Shown in pieces: positions 13,758 to 23,022 of a DNA stretch of 25,368 nucleotides. The stretch comes from Peptococcaceae bacterium. Its GTDB lineage: Bacteria > Bacillota > Peptococcia > Peptococcales > Peptococcaceae. Below the pieces are notes generated by a model. That model was not told the DNA's origin and searched no databases. It worked only from the letters and a program-made list of their open reading frames with translations. The position numbers and the translations under genes are program-made. The DNA lies in assembly GCA_900759105.1 (NCBI GenBank), contig CAAETY010000001.1, positions 1-25,368 on the forward strand. Reading direction: 5' to 3'. Numbering within the stretch: position 1 is the first letter of the stretch; every line of letters starts with the position of its first letter.

Positions 13758-16196
13758 ATGGATAATAACTATACCCATGGCACCATTGAACGCCGCAATA
13801 TTGTCGATGAAATGAAAGAATCCTTTATCGACTATTCCATGAGCGTTATCACTGCCCGTGCATTGCCGGATGTGCGTGACGGGCTCAAGCCGGTTCACCG
13901 CCGTATCCTCTATTCTATGTTAAAAACCAACATGACCCCGGATAAGCCACACCGCAAATCCGCCCACATTGTTGGGAACGTGCTTGCAAACTACCATCCA
14001 CACGGCGATGCTGCTGTGTACGATAGTATGGTACGTTTGGCACAGCCTTTTAGCTTGCGTTATACCATGGTTGACGGCCAAGGGAACTTCGGGAATATTG
14101 ACGGCTATCCGGCGGCGGCACAGCGTTATACCGAAGCGCGTATGACCAAATTGGCCCAAGAAATGCTCCGCGATATCGAAAAAGAAACCGTGGACTATAC
14201 GCCAACCTACGACGAATCCAGCGAGGAACCAACCGTCCTCCCTTGCCGTTTTCCAAATTTGTTGGTCAACGGTACATCCGGGATTGCCGTTGGGATGGCA
14301 ACCAATATGCCGCCACACAATTTGCGTGAAGTCACCGATGCTTTTGTTGCGATGATTGATGACCCAACCATCAGCGATGAAAAGCTTGCCAACCTTGTTA
14401 AAGCACCGGACTTTCCTACCGGCGGCATTATTATGGGGCTTAGCGGTGTGCGTGATGCATACCTCACCGGTCGTGGGGCTATCACTGTGCGTGCCCGCAC
14501 CAATGTCGAAAAAATGGCCAACGGCAAGAGTCGTATCATCGTCACAGAAATCCCTTATCAAGTCAACAAAGCGCGCTTGGTAGAAAAAATTGCCGACCTC
14601 GTTAAGGATAAAACCGTTGATGGCATTACGGCCTTGCGCGATGAATCCAACCGTGAAGGGATTCGTATTGTTATTGAATTGCGCCGCGATGTGAATCCTC
14701 AGGTAGCATTGAATCAGCTCTTTAAGCACACGGCCTTGCAAAGCAACTTTAACGTGATTAACCTTGCCTTGGTGGACGGCGTGCCACGTATTCTCACCTT
14801 GCGTGAAATCATGGTGCACTACCTTGACCACCAAGAAGATGTTATCGTGCGCCGTACCCGTTACGATTTGCGCAAAGCCGAAGAACGTGCGCACATTGTC
14901 GAAGGGCTCAAAATTGCTGTCGATCATATTGATGAAGTCATTGCGATCATTCGTTCTTCCTATGATGATAATGAATCCAAGGCACGCTTGGGCGAACGTT
15001 TCGGTATGAGTGAACGCCAAGCACAAGCGGTTATTGAAATGCAGCTTCGCCGTTTGCAAGGATTGAACGTTGAAAAACTTGAAGCCGAATTGGCTGAATT
15101 ACTCGCACGCATTGCCGAATACAAAGCCATTCTTGCCGATGAAAGCAAGGTCATGGAAATCATTCGCACCGAAATGACCGAAATTGCCAATAAGTTTGGC
15201 GATGAACGTCGCACCGAAATCTCCTATAACAAGGACGACATCAACGTTGAAGACCTCATTGCCGAAGAAGACATGGTGATTACCATCAGTCATGCCGGCT
15301 ACATCAAACGCATGCCGATGGACAGCTACCGCAATCAAAAACGTGGGGGCCGTGGCGTGAATGCCACCAAGATGAAGGATGACGACTTTATCGAAAACAT
15401 CTTCATCACCACCACCCATCACACCATGAACTTCTTTACCAACCGTGGACGCCTCTTGAAGCTCAAAACCTTCGAAATTCCGGAAAGCAACCGCGGCGGT
15501 CGTGGCACAGCCATGATTAACCTTTTGAAGCTCGGCAAGGGCGAAAAGGTGACCACAGTCTTGCCATTGCGTGCAAACGAAGAAGAAGGCTTCCTCACCT
15601 GCGTGACTGCCAAGGGCATGATCAAGAAAACCGTTCTCAGCGAATACCATACCGCGCGCAACGATGGCATCAAAGCCATCAATTTGCATGATGGCGATGA
15701 ACTCATAGACGTGCGCATCACCTCCGGTGAAGACGAGCTCATCTTAGTAAGCAGAAGTGGCAATGCCATTCGCTTCCATGAAAGTGACGTTAATCCAACC
15801 GGTCGCAGCACCGCCGGCGTTCGCGCGATGCGCTTGAATGCGGATGATGTGGTTGTGGCCATGGATATGATTAAGGATGATTGCGAACTCTTTGTCATCA
15901 GCGAACATGGCTATGGCAAGCGTACCGATTTAAGCGAATACCACAAACAAACCCGTGGCGGTAAGGGCGTGACCACCTTGAAGGTCAGCGAAAAAACCGG
16001 CCTTGTTGCAAGCGCACAGGTTGTGCGTGGCAACGAGGAAATCATGGTTATCAGCCGTGAAGGCACCTTGATTCGTACCTCTGTCGGGGACATTTCAACC
16101 TTAGGACGTGCGACCCAAGGCGTGAAAATCATGAAATTGGACGATGGTGATGCAGTAATTGCGACCGCCCGTTTCGTGGATGATAACAACGAATGA
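13758..16196 (+). CDS. gyrA: DNA gyrase subunit A
   Basis: GyrA cuts and rejoins DNA and wraps it for supercoiling. The 812-residue product has the winged-helix and tower domains with catalytic Tyr124 (AQRYTEARM), a coiled-coil gate (about 370-490), and a C-terminal beta-pinwheel starting with the GyrA box QKRGGRG, which marks it as gyrase rather than topoisomerase IV. In the quinolone region HPHGDAAVYD (80-89), Ala85 stands at the site of E. coli Ser83, while Asp89 (E. coli Asp87) is kept. AAGGAGG overlaps the gyrB stop codon, so the two are co-transcribed. A long terminator follows. Confidence 0.98.
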   Translation: MDNNYTHGTIERRNIVDEMKESFIDYSMSVITARALPDVRDGLKPVHRRILYSMLKTNMTPDKPHRKSAHIVGNVLANYHPHGDAAVYDSMVRLAQPFSLRYTMVDGQGNFGNIDGYPAAAQRYTEARMTKLAQEMLRDIEKETVDYTPTYDESSEEPTVLPCRFPNLLVNGTSGIAVGMATNMPPHNLREVTDAFVAMIDDPTISDEKLANLVKAPDFPTGGIIMGLSGVRDAYLTGRGAITVRARTNVEKMANGKSRIIVTEIPYQVNKARLVEKIADLVKDKTVDGITALRDESNREGIRIVIELRRDVNPQVALNQLFKHTALQSNFNVINLALVDGVPRILTLREIMVHYLDHQEDVIVRRTRYDLRKAEERAHIVEGLKIAVDHIDEVIAIIRSSYDDNESKARLGERFGMSERQAQAVIEMQLRRLQGLNVEKLEAELAELLARIAEYKAILADESKVMEIIRTEMTEIANKFGDERRTEISYNKDDINVEDLIAEEDMVITISHAGYIKRMPMDSYRNQKRGGRGVNATKMKDDDFIENIFITTTHHTMNFFTNRGRLLKLKTFEIPESNRGGRGTAMINLLKLGKGEKVTTVLPLRANEEEGFLTCVTAKGMIKKTVLSEYHTARNDGIKAINLHDGDELIDVRITSGEDELILVSRSGNAIRFHESDVNPTGRSTAGVRAMRLNADDVVVAMDMIKDDCELFVISEHGYGKRTDLSEYHKQTRGGKGVTTLKVSEKTGLVASAQVVRGNEEIMVISREGTLIRTSVGDISTLGRATQGVKIMKLDDGDAVIATARFVDDNNE

Positions 16197-16208
16197 AGAT
16201 GAAATAAT

Positions 16209-16257
16209 GAAAAGAAAAGAATTTGCTCTTGACGGGGCAGATTCTTTTCTTTTTTTG
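16209..16257 (+). terminator. gyrB-gyrA terminator
   Basis: A long stem of about 19 pairs (13 perfect A/T-rich pairs closing a GC-containing top with some G-T pairs) runs into a T tract ending near 16257, 12 bases after gyrA. Confidence 0.92.
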
Positions 16258-16363
16258 CTTAATAGCCTATATGATATAAAACAACGGAGAAGCAAGGAAT
16301 CTGTCTTTTTTTGAATATTTTTAGTCGCTTTTTTACATCTTTATAGAAATGCAAAAATGGTTG

Positions 16364-16372
16364 TGGTATCAT
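16364..16372 (+). promoter_or_regulatory. Possible promoter of the XRE regulator
   Basis: TGGTATCAT is an extended -10 about 60 bases before the regulator gene. No clear -35 is visible. The rest of 16258-16433 is AT-rich with no other feature seen. Confidence 0.35.
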
Positions 16373-16433
16373 AAAATGAATAGAAAATGTCATAGGACAA
16401 GTGACGCTAATCAGTTAATAGAGGTGATAAATA

Positions 16434-16763
16434 ATGTCTATAGGCAAACGTTTGGAGGAATTGATAAATTATCGCAATACAAACGTGAACCGTGTCGCAA
16501 GAGAAGCAGGCATTAGCCCGCAAACCATCTACGGTATCATTAAGAGAGACAATACCAAGGTTGACATCAACATTTTGATGGCCCTCGCCAAGGAATTGAA
16601 TGTAACTTTAGACTTTTTCAGCGGTGGTCCGCTTAACGTTGACGAAGTAGATGTAGAAACCTTCGTCAGCCGTTATCGCCAATTGGATGCCCACGGTAAA
16701 AAGGTTGTACAAAGCTTGATTACCCTCGAGCTCGAACGCATCCAAGAAGAAGCTGCTGAATAA
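16434..16763 (+). CDS. XRE-family helix-turn-helix regulator
   Basis: This 109-residue cytosolic protein has an N-terminal Cro/C1-type helix-turn-helix (about 5-62), with VNRVAREAGISPQTIYGIIKRD as the two recognition helices and the typical following segment LMALAKELNVTLDFF. The C-terminal part (about 70-105) is a helical stretch (SRYRQLDAHGKKVVQSLITLELERI) seen in many clostridial XRE proteins and possibly used for dimerisation. GAGGTG lies 7 bases before the ATG. It stands alone between two terminators and no target is evident. It need not be a phage repressor, as no phage genes are nearby. Confidence 0.9.
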   Translation: MSIGKRLEELINYRNTNVNRVAREAGISPQTIYGIIKRDNTKVDINILMALAKELNVTLDFFSGGPLNVDEVDVETFVSRYRQLDAHGKKVVQSLITLELERIQEEAAE

Positions 16764-16818
16764 TCTTTTCTAACCAGCGTGGAAACAATGCGCCGTAGTA
16801 AACATCATTCAATCATCG

Positions 16819-16866
16819 AAAAATCCCCGCAACCATTGCGTGTGTGCAATGGTTGCGGGGATTTTT
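16819..16866. terminator. Strong bidirectional terminator after the XRE gene
   Basis: A perfect 21-bp stem pairs 16819-16839 with 16846-16866 around a GTGTGT loop. A tracts on the left and T tracts on the right let it act in both directions. Confidence 0.93.
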
Positions 16867-16880
16867 GTATATAGCATCAG

Positions 16881-16913
16881 AAAAAAAGACCGCCAAACGT
16901 TAGGCGGTCTTTT
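16881..16913 (-). terminator. Terminator of the SLH protein gene
   Basis: A perfect 11-bp stem (16884-16894 with 16903-16913), with T residues on the minus strand after it, lies 8 bases past the stop codon of the SLH-domain gene. Confidence 0.88.
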
Positions 16914-16920
16914 GCTTTGC

Positions 16921-18390
16921 TTAGTGAATAGTCAGGCTGGTCCAGTTTTCGTTTGGACGGGTACCGGTGTATTCGTGGTCATTGGTCGCTTCGATGATTT
17001 CGTAGTAGTACCATTCGGTTGGGCTGTTGTCCGGCCAAACCTTGTAGCTCAACAATTCGCTGTTAATGCTAACCCCACGGTCGAGCACACGGTTAATGAT
17101 AGACACGGCTTCCGCACGGGTAATGGATTGATCCGGCTTGAATGTCCCATCGGTATAACCCTTAATCCAACCGGCTTGTGTTGCGGTTGCAATGCAATCA
17201 TAAGCCCAGTGGGTTTTTGGGACATCGGTAAAGCTAACGGAGCCCTTCTTCACGTCCACAAAACGTGCCAACATGGCAACGAATTCAGCACGGCTGATTT
17301 CATTTTGTCCACCAAAGGTGCCATCGGTGTAACCCATGATATACTTGCCGTTTGCCATGGTGGAAACCGGTTCGTTGTACCAAGCGTTGATTGACACATC
17401 GGTGAATGGATTTCTGGTGGTATGGATGGCATCTCTGCGTTCATCCGTCAACAAACGATAAAGCATGGTGGCTGTTTCGGCACGTGAAATACTGTTGTTC
17501 GGCTTTACTGTCCCATCCACAAACCCAAACACATAAGCACGGTGATCCACACCATTCAAATCACCCGGTACAGATGGTTTGGATGGTTTGGATGGCTTAG
17601 ACGGTTCAGTGGACTTTTCATAGTTCTTGACGAGCTTCGCATTATCCTTGGCCTTGTTTTGGTTGTTGCGATAAAGGTCTTTTTTGTCGATATAATGCTT
17701 ATCGCTGTCCAAAACATAACCCTTCGGTGCCGTCAATTCCTTGTAGTAAATATCACTGTTTTTGTTCAACTTCTTGTAGTTCTTTTCACTCACTTGGAAA
17801 AGCACCACGCCGTTTTTATTGGAAGTAGCCGTAGCAATCTTCTTGCCATCAAGATACAAGCCAAATTCAGCACCCTTCAAAGCCGTGCCATCATGACCAT
17901 CAATCTTATCTAAAGCAAAATAGAAAATATCGTCATCGTTCTCCTCAATCACCTGTTTGTTAACGGTAAAAAGCAAGGACAATGCCAATGCTTCGCTGTT
18001 TTTAACAGCGACCTTGACAGTATCATCATAGTTAGCGGCAGGAAGCTCCTTAGCCGGTTGAACCGTAAAGGTGACATTTCCACCAACAGGAATTTCGATG
18101 GAGCGATTGTCCCAACCATCTCCGGTAGGGGTAAAGATGTAGTTACTATCGTCAGGAAGGGTAATGGATGCCGGCATATTGCCATCGTTGGTAACAGTAA
18201 CGGTTTTAGCAGCCGGCGGAACCACGTAACCGGCATTCTTGCTGCTAAAATAGAGTTCGGTTGGATTCATGGATAACTTGTATTCAGCAGCACCCTTTAC
18301 CAAACGTGCTTCGGTGTTATCTTCGCTCCAATCTACACGGTAGGTTGGATCATCACTAAAGAAGTAATTGCTTGGATGGGCGTCCCCCAA
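16921..18390 (-). CDS. C-terminal part of a split beta-helix/Cna-B/SLH surface protein
   Basis: This 489-codon open frame is in the same frame as the upstream open frame (18427-19470) and is separated from it by one TAA and 12 sense codons. It holds an Ig-like region (about 45-143), a SpaA/Cna-B-like domain (about 155-235, AEFGLYLDGKKIATATSNKNG and ELTAPKGYVLD), a Pro/Ser/Lys linker of SKP repeats (262-273) and three SLH domains (about 280-315, 329-379 and 387-437) with FVDGT, GYTDGTF and SRAE/TRAE motifs. SLH domains anchor proteins to pyruvylated cell-wall polymer. It has no signal peptide, no ribosome binding site at the first TTG (18390) and none at the first ATG (residue 41). It is therefore probably expressed only by readthrough, or is a dead remnant. 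Confidence 0.8.
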   Translation of the reverse strand: MGDAHPSNYFFSDDPTYRVDWSEDNTEARLVKGAAEYKLSMNPTELYFSSKNAGYVVPPAAKTVTVTNDGNMPASITLPDDSNYIFTPTGDGWDNRSIEIPVGGNVTFTVQPAKELPAANYDDTVKVAVKNSEALALSLLFTVNKQVIEENDDDIFYFALDKIDGHDGTALKGAEFGLYLDGKKIATATSNKNGVVLFQVSEKNYKKLNKNSDIYYKELTAPKGYVLDSDKHYIDKKDLYRNNQNKAKDNAKLVKNYEKSTEPSKPSKPSKPSVPGDLNGVDHRAYVFGFVDGTVKPNNSISRAETATMLYRLLTDERRDAIHTTRNPFTDVSINAWYNEPVSTMANGKYIMGYTDGTFGGQNEISRAEFVAMLARFVDVKKGSVSFTDVPKTHWAYDCIATATQAGWIKGYTDGTFKPDQSITRAEAVSIINRVLDRGVSINSELLSYKVWPDNSPTEWYYYEIIEATNDHEYTGTRPNENWTSLTIH

Positions 18391-18426
18391 GTGCGCGAAA
18401 TAATTGACGCTAAACGGAACGGAAGC

Positions 18427-19470
18427 TTACGGTTTTTTATTCTCTTCAGCACCTGCAATCGTTTCCATTGTTACCCCAATATTAGAATTTTTATCGAAGT
18501 TTTCATCGACAAACAGTGTGCTTTGAGACGCTGTTTCACCGGAACCGATAACTTCCAAATAAAGGTTACTGTCAAAGGCATTATCACCGCTGCCGGCTTT
18601 GTTGTTGCGAATGAGGTTTTTGCCATCTAAGGTTAGTACATTTTGTTCCGGATTGCTGTAAATACCCCCGGCTTTTCTGCTTGCCGTATTATTTTCTACG
18701 ATGCAGTCGGTTAAGGTTGTTTGGGTGTCATGAATGTACATAGCACCGCCATTGCCATTGCCATCGGAGTCTGAGATACAGTTATTGTCGTGAATGCTAC
18801 CGCCCAAAATGGTGATTGATGAGCTGTCATCTGCAAAAATGGTGCCCGTTAAGGTGTGGCAATTCGAGATTTCACCGCCATGCATTTTAAATTTACCGGT
18901 CTGATGCAAAGCAATTGCGCTATCGCAATGGGCATTAGCCGGGCCGTGGTGAACGACTACGCCGTCATACATATGAATGGTTGCACCGTTACCCGCTGCA
19001 AGGGTTGGACTGCTGTCTGAGTCCACGTTGATGGTGAAAGCATTTTTTTCGGCATTTCCCAAATATACATTGGTATCTGTACCATCTGCTTTAATGCCTA
19101 TGACAGATTCCATGGTATGGCCATTGCCGAGAATCATGGTGTTGTAATTTTTTAATGTAAAGTCGCCGTCTTTAACAACGGTATTATCCGGAAACTCCAG
19201 ATTCTCTGTCAAGGAAATGATAAAAGCAGGGACTTTGTCGCCATTCTGGGTTGCTTTGTTAATTTGCGCCACAGCTTCCTTTAAGGTCGTAGGGGTGGCT
19301 TCTGTCTCACCATTGCCTGTTCCGTTATTGGATACATAGATGGTGGTTGCATCGGCGAAAGGATTGGTTGCCGGTGCAGCATCCTCTGCCATTGCCGCAA
19401 ACGGCAAGAGTCCCAGCATCATACTACAACAAAGTATGATGCTTAGTAATCGTTTGTGCTTCTTTTTCAT
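18427..19470 (-). CDS. N-terminal part of a split beta-helix surface protein (secreted)
   Basis: The 347-residue product starts with a signal peptide (MKKKHKRLLSIILCCSMMLGLLPFAAMA, likely cut before EDAAP). It continues as a parallel beta-helix-like region (about 90-320) with repeated short strands and Asn/Gly turns such as GGEISNC, GGSIHDNN, GGAMYIHD and AGGIYSN. The ATG at 19470 has GAGGAGG 8 bases upstream; a longer in-frame start at 19542 lies within the promoter. The frame ends GAEENKKP-TAA. After the TAA the same frame goes on for 501 codons, into Cna-B and SLH domains. As it stands the product would be secreted without a wall anchor. Function beyond surface adhesion-type architecture is unknown. 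Confidence 0.85.
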   Translation of the reverse strand: MKKKHKRLLSIILCCSMMLGLLPFAAMAEDAAPATNPFADATTIYVSNNGTGNGETEATPTTLKEAVAQINKATQNGDKVPAFIISLTENLEFPDNTVVKDGDFTLKNYNTMILGNGHTMESVIGIKADGTDTNVYLGNAEKNAFTINVDSDSSPTLAAGNGATIHMYDGVVVHHGPANAHCDSAIALHQTGKFKMHGGEISNCHTLTGTIFADDSSSITILGGSIHDNNCISDSDGNGNGGAMYIHDTQTTLTDCIVENNTASRKAGGIYSNPEQNVLTLDGKNLIRNNKAGSGDNAFDSNLYLEVIGSGETASQSTLFVDENFDKNSNIGVTMETIAGAEENKKP

Positions 19471-19513
19471 AATAAACGCCTCCTCAATTATTTCACTAGA
19501 CCTTCTTAGTATA

Positions 19514-19542
19514 AGTTTAACCTGTGATACTATCCTATTCAA
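19514..19542 (-). promoter_or_regulatory. Promoter of the split surface protein gene
   Basis: On the minus strand, TTGAAT (complement of 19537-19542), a 17-base spacer and TAAACT (complement of 19514-19519) are seen. A TATACT (complement of 19508-19513) just downstream is an alternative -10. Confidence 0.5.
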
Positions 19543-19647
19543 GGTATAATTAGTGGTTAAGCGATATTTATCTAAAAAATATAAATTTTTTCACAATAAT
19601 TTCGTTTAACTTGTTGGATTTTAATGTGTGGCATAGTGTCCGGATGC

Positions 19648-19678
19648 TTGACGATGTGAGGGCTTTTCTAAATATAAT
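19648..19678 (+). promoter_or_regulatory. Candidate mnmE operon promoter
   Basis: TTGACG (19648-19653) and a perfect TATAAT (19673-19678) are present, but the 19-base spacer is long. A second possible -10, TGGTAAACT, lies at about 19699-19707. Confidence 0.45.
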
Positions 19679-19742
19679 ACACATCGAGTGGGCTTGTGTG
19701 GTAAACTAAGATGAGAAACTATACGAGAAAAGAGGAATGACA

Positions 19743-21113
19743 ATGAGCGTCACTGATACCATTGCTGCGATTATTACTGCGCCGGGGCGTGCTGCTGTTG
19801 GGATCATTCGTTTGAGTGGTCCGGAGGCGGTGGCGATTGCCGGGCGTTTATATGATGGAGCGGCTGATTTAAGCACGGCGGCGAGCCATACGATTCATTA
19901 CGGCTGGGTGTGGGATCAGGCGCATGGAAAGCGTGTGGATGAGGCGCTCTTTTTGTTGATGCGTGGTCCAAAGAGCTATACCGGCGAGGATGTGGTAGAG
20001 ATTCAGTGTCACGGTGGGCATACCTCAACCCAAGAAATTTTGCGATTGTGCTTGGTACAGGGGGCGCGTGTGGCTGATGAGGGCGAGTTTACAAAGCGTG
20101 CGTTTATTAATGGCAAGCTGGATTTGACGCGTGCCGAAGCGGTGATGGATATTGTCGATGCCAAGAGTGAGGCAGCGTTGAGCCAAGCGGTGGCGCAAAA
20201 GAGCGGTGTGCTTGAAGGGCGTATTCGCGATGCGCGTGAAGCGGTGTTGGAATTGGTGGCGTTTATTCAGGCGGATTTGGATTATCCGGAGGATGATATT
20301 GAACGTTTAACCGATGCGGAGCTGGCAAGCCGTGTGCAAGCGGTGGCAGGCGATTTGGATGCGTTGATTGCTTCGGCAGAGCGTGGGCGTATTACCCGTG
20401 ATGGGATTAAGATGGTCATTGCCGGGAAACCGAATGTGGGCAAGTCGAGTTTGCTCAATGCACTGTTGGGGCGAGATCGTGCGATTGTTACAGATATTGC
20501 CGGCACGACCCGCGATGTGGTGACGGAGCATTTGACCATTGGCGGTGTGCCGGTGGAAATTCTCGATACGGCAGGGATTCGCGAAACTGCGGACACCATC
20601 GAAGCGATTGGCGTGGAACGTGCCAAGGCGGCCAGTCAAGAGGCGGATTTGGTGCTTTATGTGGTGGATGCAAGTCGCGGTTTGGATAGCGATGACGAAG
20701 CGTTTTTAAGTGCGCTTAGCGGCAAGGCTTGCTTGCTCGTGGTGAATAAGAGCGACTTAAACGGGGAAATGGCGGTGCCGGAAGCGTTTAGTGACAAGCA
20801 TGTGCGCATTTCCGCAAAGGCGGTTGTTGGTATTGACGTGCTGGAAAAGGCCATTTTGGGTATGATTTTGCATGACAAAACCGTGGGCTCCGGTGATACG
20901 GCAGTGGTCAGCAATGCGCGCCATATTGCGCTTTTGGAACGTTGCGCGGCAGATTTGGCAAGCTTCCTCAATGGGCTCGCAATGGATATGAGCAAGGACA
21001 TTTTGGTAATTGATTTGCAAAATGCTTGGGAAAATCTGGGGCTTATCACCGGTGATACGGCGAGTGAGGATTTGATTGATACCATTTTCTCGAAATTCTG
21101 TTTAGGTAAATAG
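19743..21113 (+). CDS. mnmE: tRNA modification GTPase MnmE
   Basis: MnmE, with MnmG, adds the aminomethyl or carboxymethylaminomethyl group at position 5 of wobble U34 in tRNAs reading NNA/NNG codons. The 456-residue product has the N-terminal tetrahydrofolate-binding domain (1-118), helical domain and inserted G domain: GKPNVGKSS (228-236), GTTRD (254-258), DTAG (275-278) and NKSD (335-338). It ends with the catalytic CLGK box. I chose the ATG at 19743, 6 bases after AGAGGA; the in-frame ATG at 19737 abuts that site. It is the first gene of mnmE-mnmG-rsmG. Confidence 0.97.
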   Translation: MSVTDTIAAIITAPGRAAVGIIRLSGPEAVAIAGRLYDGAADLSTAASHTIHYGWVWDQAHGKRVDEALFLLMRGPKSYTGEDVVEIQCHGGHTSTQEILRLCLVQGARVADEGEFTKRAFINGKLDLTRAEAVMDIVDAKSEAALSQAVAQKSGVLEGRIRDAREAVLELVAFIQADLDYPEDDIERLTDAELASRVQAVAGDLDALIASAERGRITRDGIKMVIAGKPNVGKSSLLNALLGRDRAIVTDIAGTTRDVVTEHLTIGGVPVEILDTAGIRETADTIEAIGVERAKAASQEADLVLYVVDASRGLDSDDEAFLSALSGKACLLVVNKSDLNGEMAVPEAFSDKHVRISAKAVVGIDVLEKAILGMILHDKTVGSGDTAVVSNARHIALLERCAADLASFLNGLAMDMSKDILVIDLQNAWENLGLITGDTASEDLIDTIFSKFCLGK

Positions 21114-21126
21114 GAGCACTATTATT

Positions 21127-23022
21127 ATGAATAAAATCTATGATTATCCGACACCCTACGATGTGATTGTAGTGGGCGGGGGCCATGCCGGCTGTGAAGC
21201 AGCATTGGCGTGTGCCAAGATGGGGCATCAAACCCTGCTTTGTACGATTAGCTTGGACCATATTGCCCTTCTTCCTTGCAATCCCTCTATTGGCGGGCCG
21301 GCAAAGGCGCATTTGGTGCGCGAGTTGGATGCAATGGGTGGCAGTATGGGCGAGGTTGCAGACGAATGCTTGATTCAGATGCGTGTGTTGAATACGTCCA
21401 AAGGGCCGGCGGTACATTCCATGCGTGCGCAAATGGACAAGGAACTGTATCGTCACACGATGACCGAGCGTCTGGAGCATACCGAAAATCTCACGGTTAA
21501 GCAATTCATTGCCGAAGAATTGTTAATTGAAGATGGGGCGGTGTGTGGCGTTGTAGATCACACGGGGATTGCTTATAGGGCAAAGCGTGTGATTTTGTGC
21601 ACGGGAACGTATTTGAAGAGTCGCATTATTATCGGCGAATACAGCGAAAACGCCGGCCCACAGGGGCAGCTTCCGGCGAACAAGCTGTCTGAAAATCTGC
21701 GTGATGTAGGTTTTAACGTGGTGCGTTTCAAAACCGGCACACCGGCGCGTGTTGATGTGCGTAGTGTAGACTATAGCAAGATGGAAGAGCAACCGAGCGA
21801 TGCCAACGACAAGCATTTTTCCTTCTGGCATGCTAGTGATTTCGAAAACGGTTTGGACAAAATCAGCTGTCATTTGACCTATACCAACGAAACCACTCAC
21901 GGTATTATCCGTGCCAATTTGGACCGTTCTCCGCTGTATTCCGGTTTTATTGAAGGCACCGGTCCGCGCTATTGCCCATCCATTGAGGATAAGGTGGTGC
22001 GCTTTAGCGACAAGAGCCGTCATCAGCTGTTTGTGGAGCCGGAAGGGCTTCATACCACCGAGCTTTATGTGCAAGGGTTTTCCTCCAGTTTGCCGATGGA
22101 TGTACAGCTGGAAATGATTCACACCTTACCGGGGCTGGAAAATTGCGAAGTTATGCGTCCGGCGTATGCCATTGAATATGATTTGATTGACCCGTTGGAG
22201 CTTCGTCCAAGCCTTGAAACCAAGCGTGTGCGCGGTCTGTTCTGTGCGGGACAGATTAACGGCACCAGTGGCTACGAAGAGGCGGCGGCACAAGGATTGA
22301 TGGCTGGGATTAATGCGAGCCTTTCCTTGCGTGGCAAGGAACCGGTGGTCTTAAAACGCCACGAGGCCTACATTGGTGTGCTGATTGATGATTTGGTGAC
22401 CAAGGGTACCAACGAACCGTATCGTATGCTCACCAGTCGTTGTGAATACCGTTTGCTCTTGCGTGAAGACAATGCCGACCGCCGTTTGTCCGAGATTGGC
22501 CACGAAGTGGGATTGTTGGACGATGCAAAGTATGCGAAGTATCAGGCGCGTTGGCAAGCCATTGACGATGAGTTGGCGCGTTTGGAGGAAGTGGTGCTTC
22601 GTCCGAGCGAGGCACAGCCGATTTTGGATGCATGCGGCGGTGAACCGCTCCACAAGAGTGTGAGCTTGTACGATTTGCTCAAGCGTCCAAATATTCACTA
22701 TGCGGATTTATTGGCGCATGGCTACGGCCGCGAGGATTTGCCGGCGGATGTGGTCGAAGAAGTGGACATTATTATTCAATATACCGGCTATATTATGAAG
22801 CAAGAAGAGCAGGTGGCGCGTACCGCCAAGCTTGAAAGCCGTCGTTTTCCGGAAAAAATGGATTATAGTAATGTATCAAACTTACGTTTGGAAGCGCGTC
22901 AAAAGCTCGATACCGTTCAGCCTGAAACCGTTGGCCAAGCCAGCCGAATCAGCGGTGTAAACCCGGCAGATATCACAGCCTTGCTTGTGTGGTTAGAGCA
23001 AAGCCGGAGGGACGTGCAATGA
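21127..23022 (+). CDS. mnmG: tRNA uridine 5-carboxymethylaminomethyl modification enzyme MnmG
   Basis: MnmG (GidA) is the FAD- and NADH-dependent partner of MnmE in wobble U34 modification. The 631-residue product has normal length, with the FAD-binding GGGHAGCEAA (17-26), the conserved CNPSIGGPAK stretch, and the family sequence GLFCAGQINGTSGYEEAAAQGLMAGINA. The C-terminal helical domain that contacts MnmE and tRNA is complete. AGGAG lies about 10 bases before the ATG, 13 bases after mnmE. It overlaps rsmG by 4 bases (ATGA). Confidence 0.97.
   Translation: MNKIYDYPTPYDVIVVGGGHAGCEAALACAKMGHQTLLCTISLDHIALLPCNPSIGGPAKAHLVRELDAMGGSMGEVADECLIQMRVLNTSKGPAVHSMRAQMDKELYRHTMTERLEHTENLTVKQFIAEELLIEDGAVCGVVDHTGIAYRAKRVILCTGTYLKSRIIIGEYSENAGPQGQLPANKLSENLRDVGFNVVRFKTGTPARVDVRSVDYSKMEEQPSDANDKHFSFWHASDFENGLDKISCHLTYTNETTHGIIRANLDRSPLYSGFIEGTGPRYCPSIEDKVVRFSDKSRHQLFVEPEGLHTTELYVQGFSSSLPMDVQLEMIHTLPGLENCEVMRPAYAIEYDLIDPLELRPSLETKRVRGLFCAGQINGTSGYEEAAAQGLMAGINASLSLRGKEPVVLKRHEAYIGVLIDDLVTKGTNEPYRMLTSRCEYRLLLREDNADRRLSEIGHEVGLLDDAKYAKYQARWQAIDDELARLEEVVLRPSEAQPILDACGGEPLHKSVSLYDLLKRPNIHYADLLAHGYGREDLPADVVEEVDIIIQYTGYIMKQEEQVARTAKLESRRFPEKMDYSNVSNLRLEARQKLDTVQPETVGQASRISGVNPADITALLVWLEQSRRDVQ

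Noticed and set aside
13920..15059. A long open frame (379 codons) on the minus strand
   Set aside because: It lies fully antisense to gyrA, has low-complexity His/Asn/Gly-rich composition and no ribosome binding site; it follows from the codon bias of gyrA.
18427..18429. TAA as a reassigned sense codon
   Set aside because: TAA ends several normal genes in the window (for example dnaN, gyrB and rsmG), so a changed genetic code is not supported.
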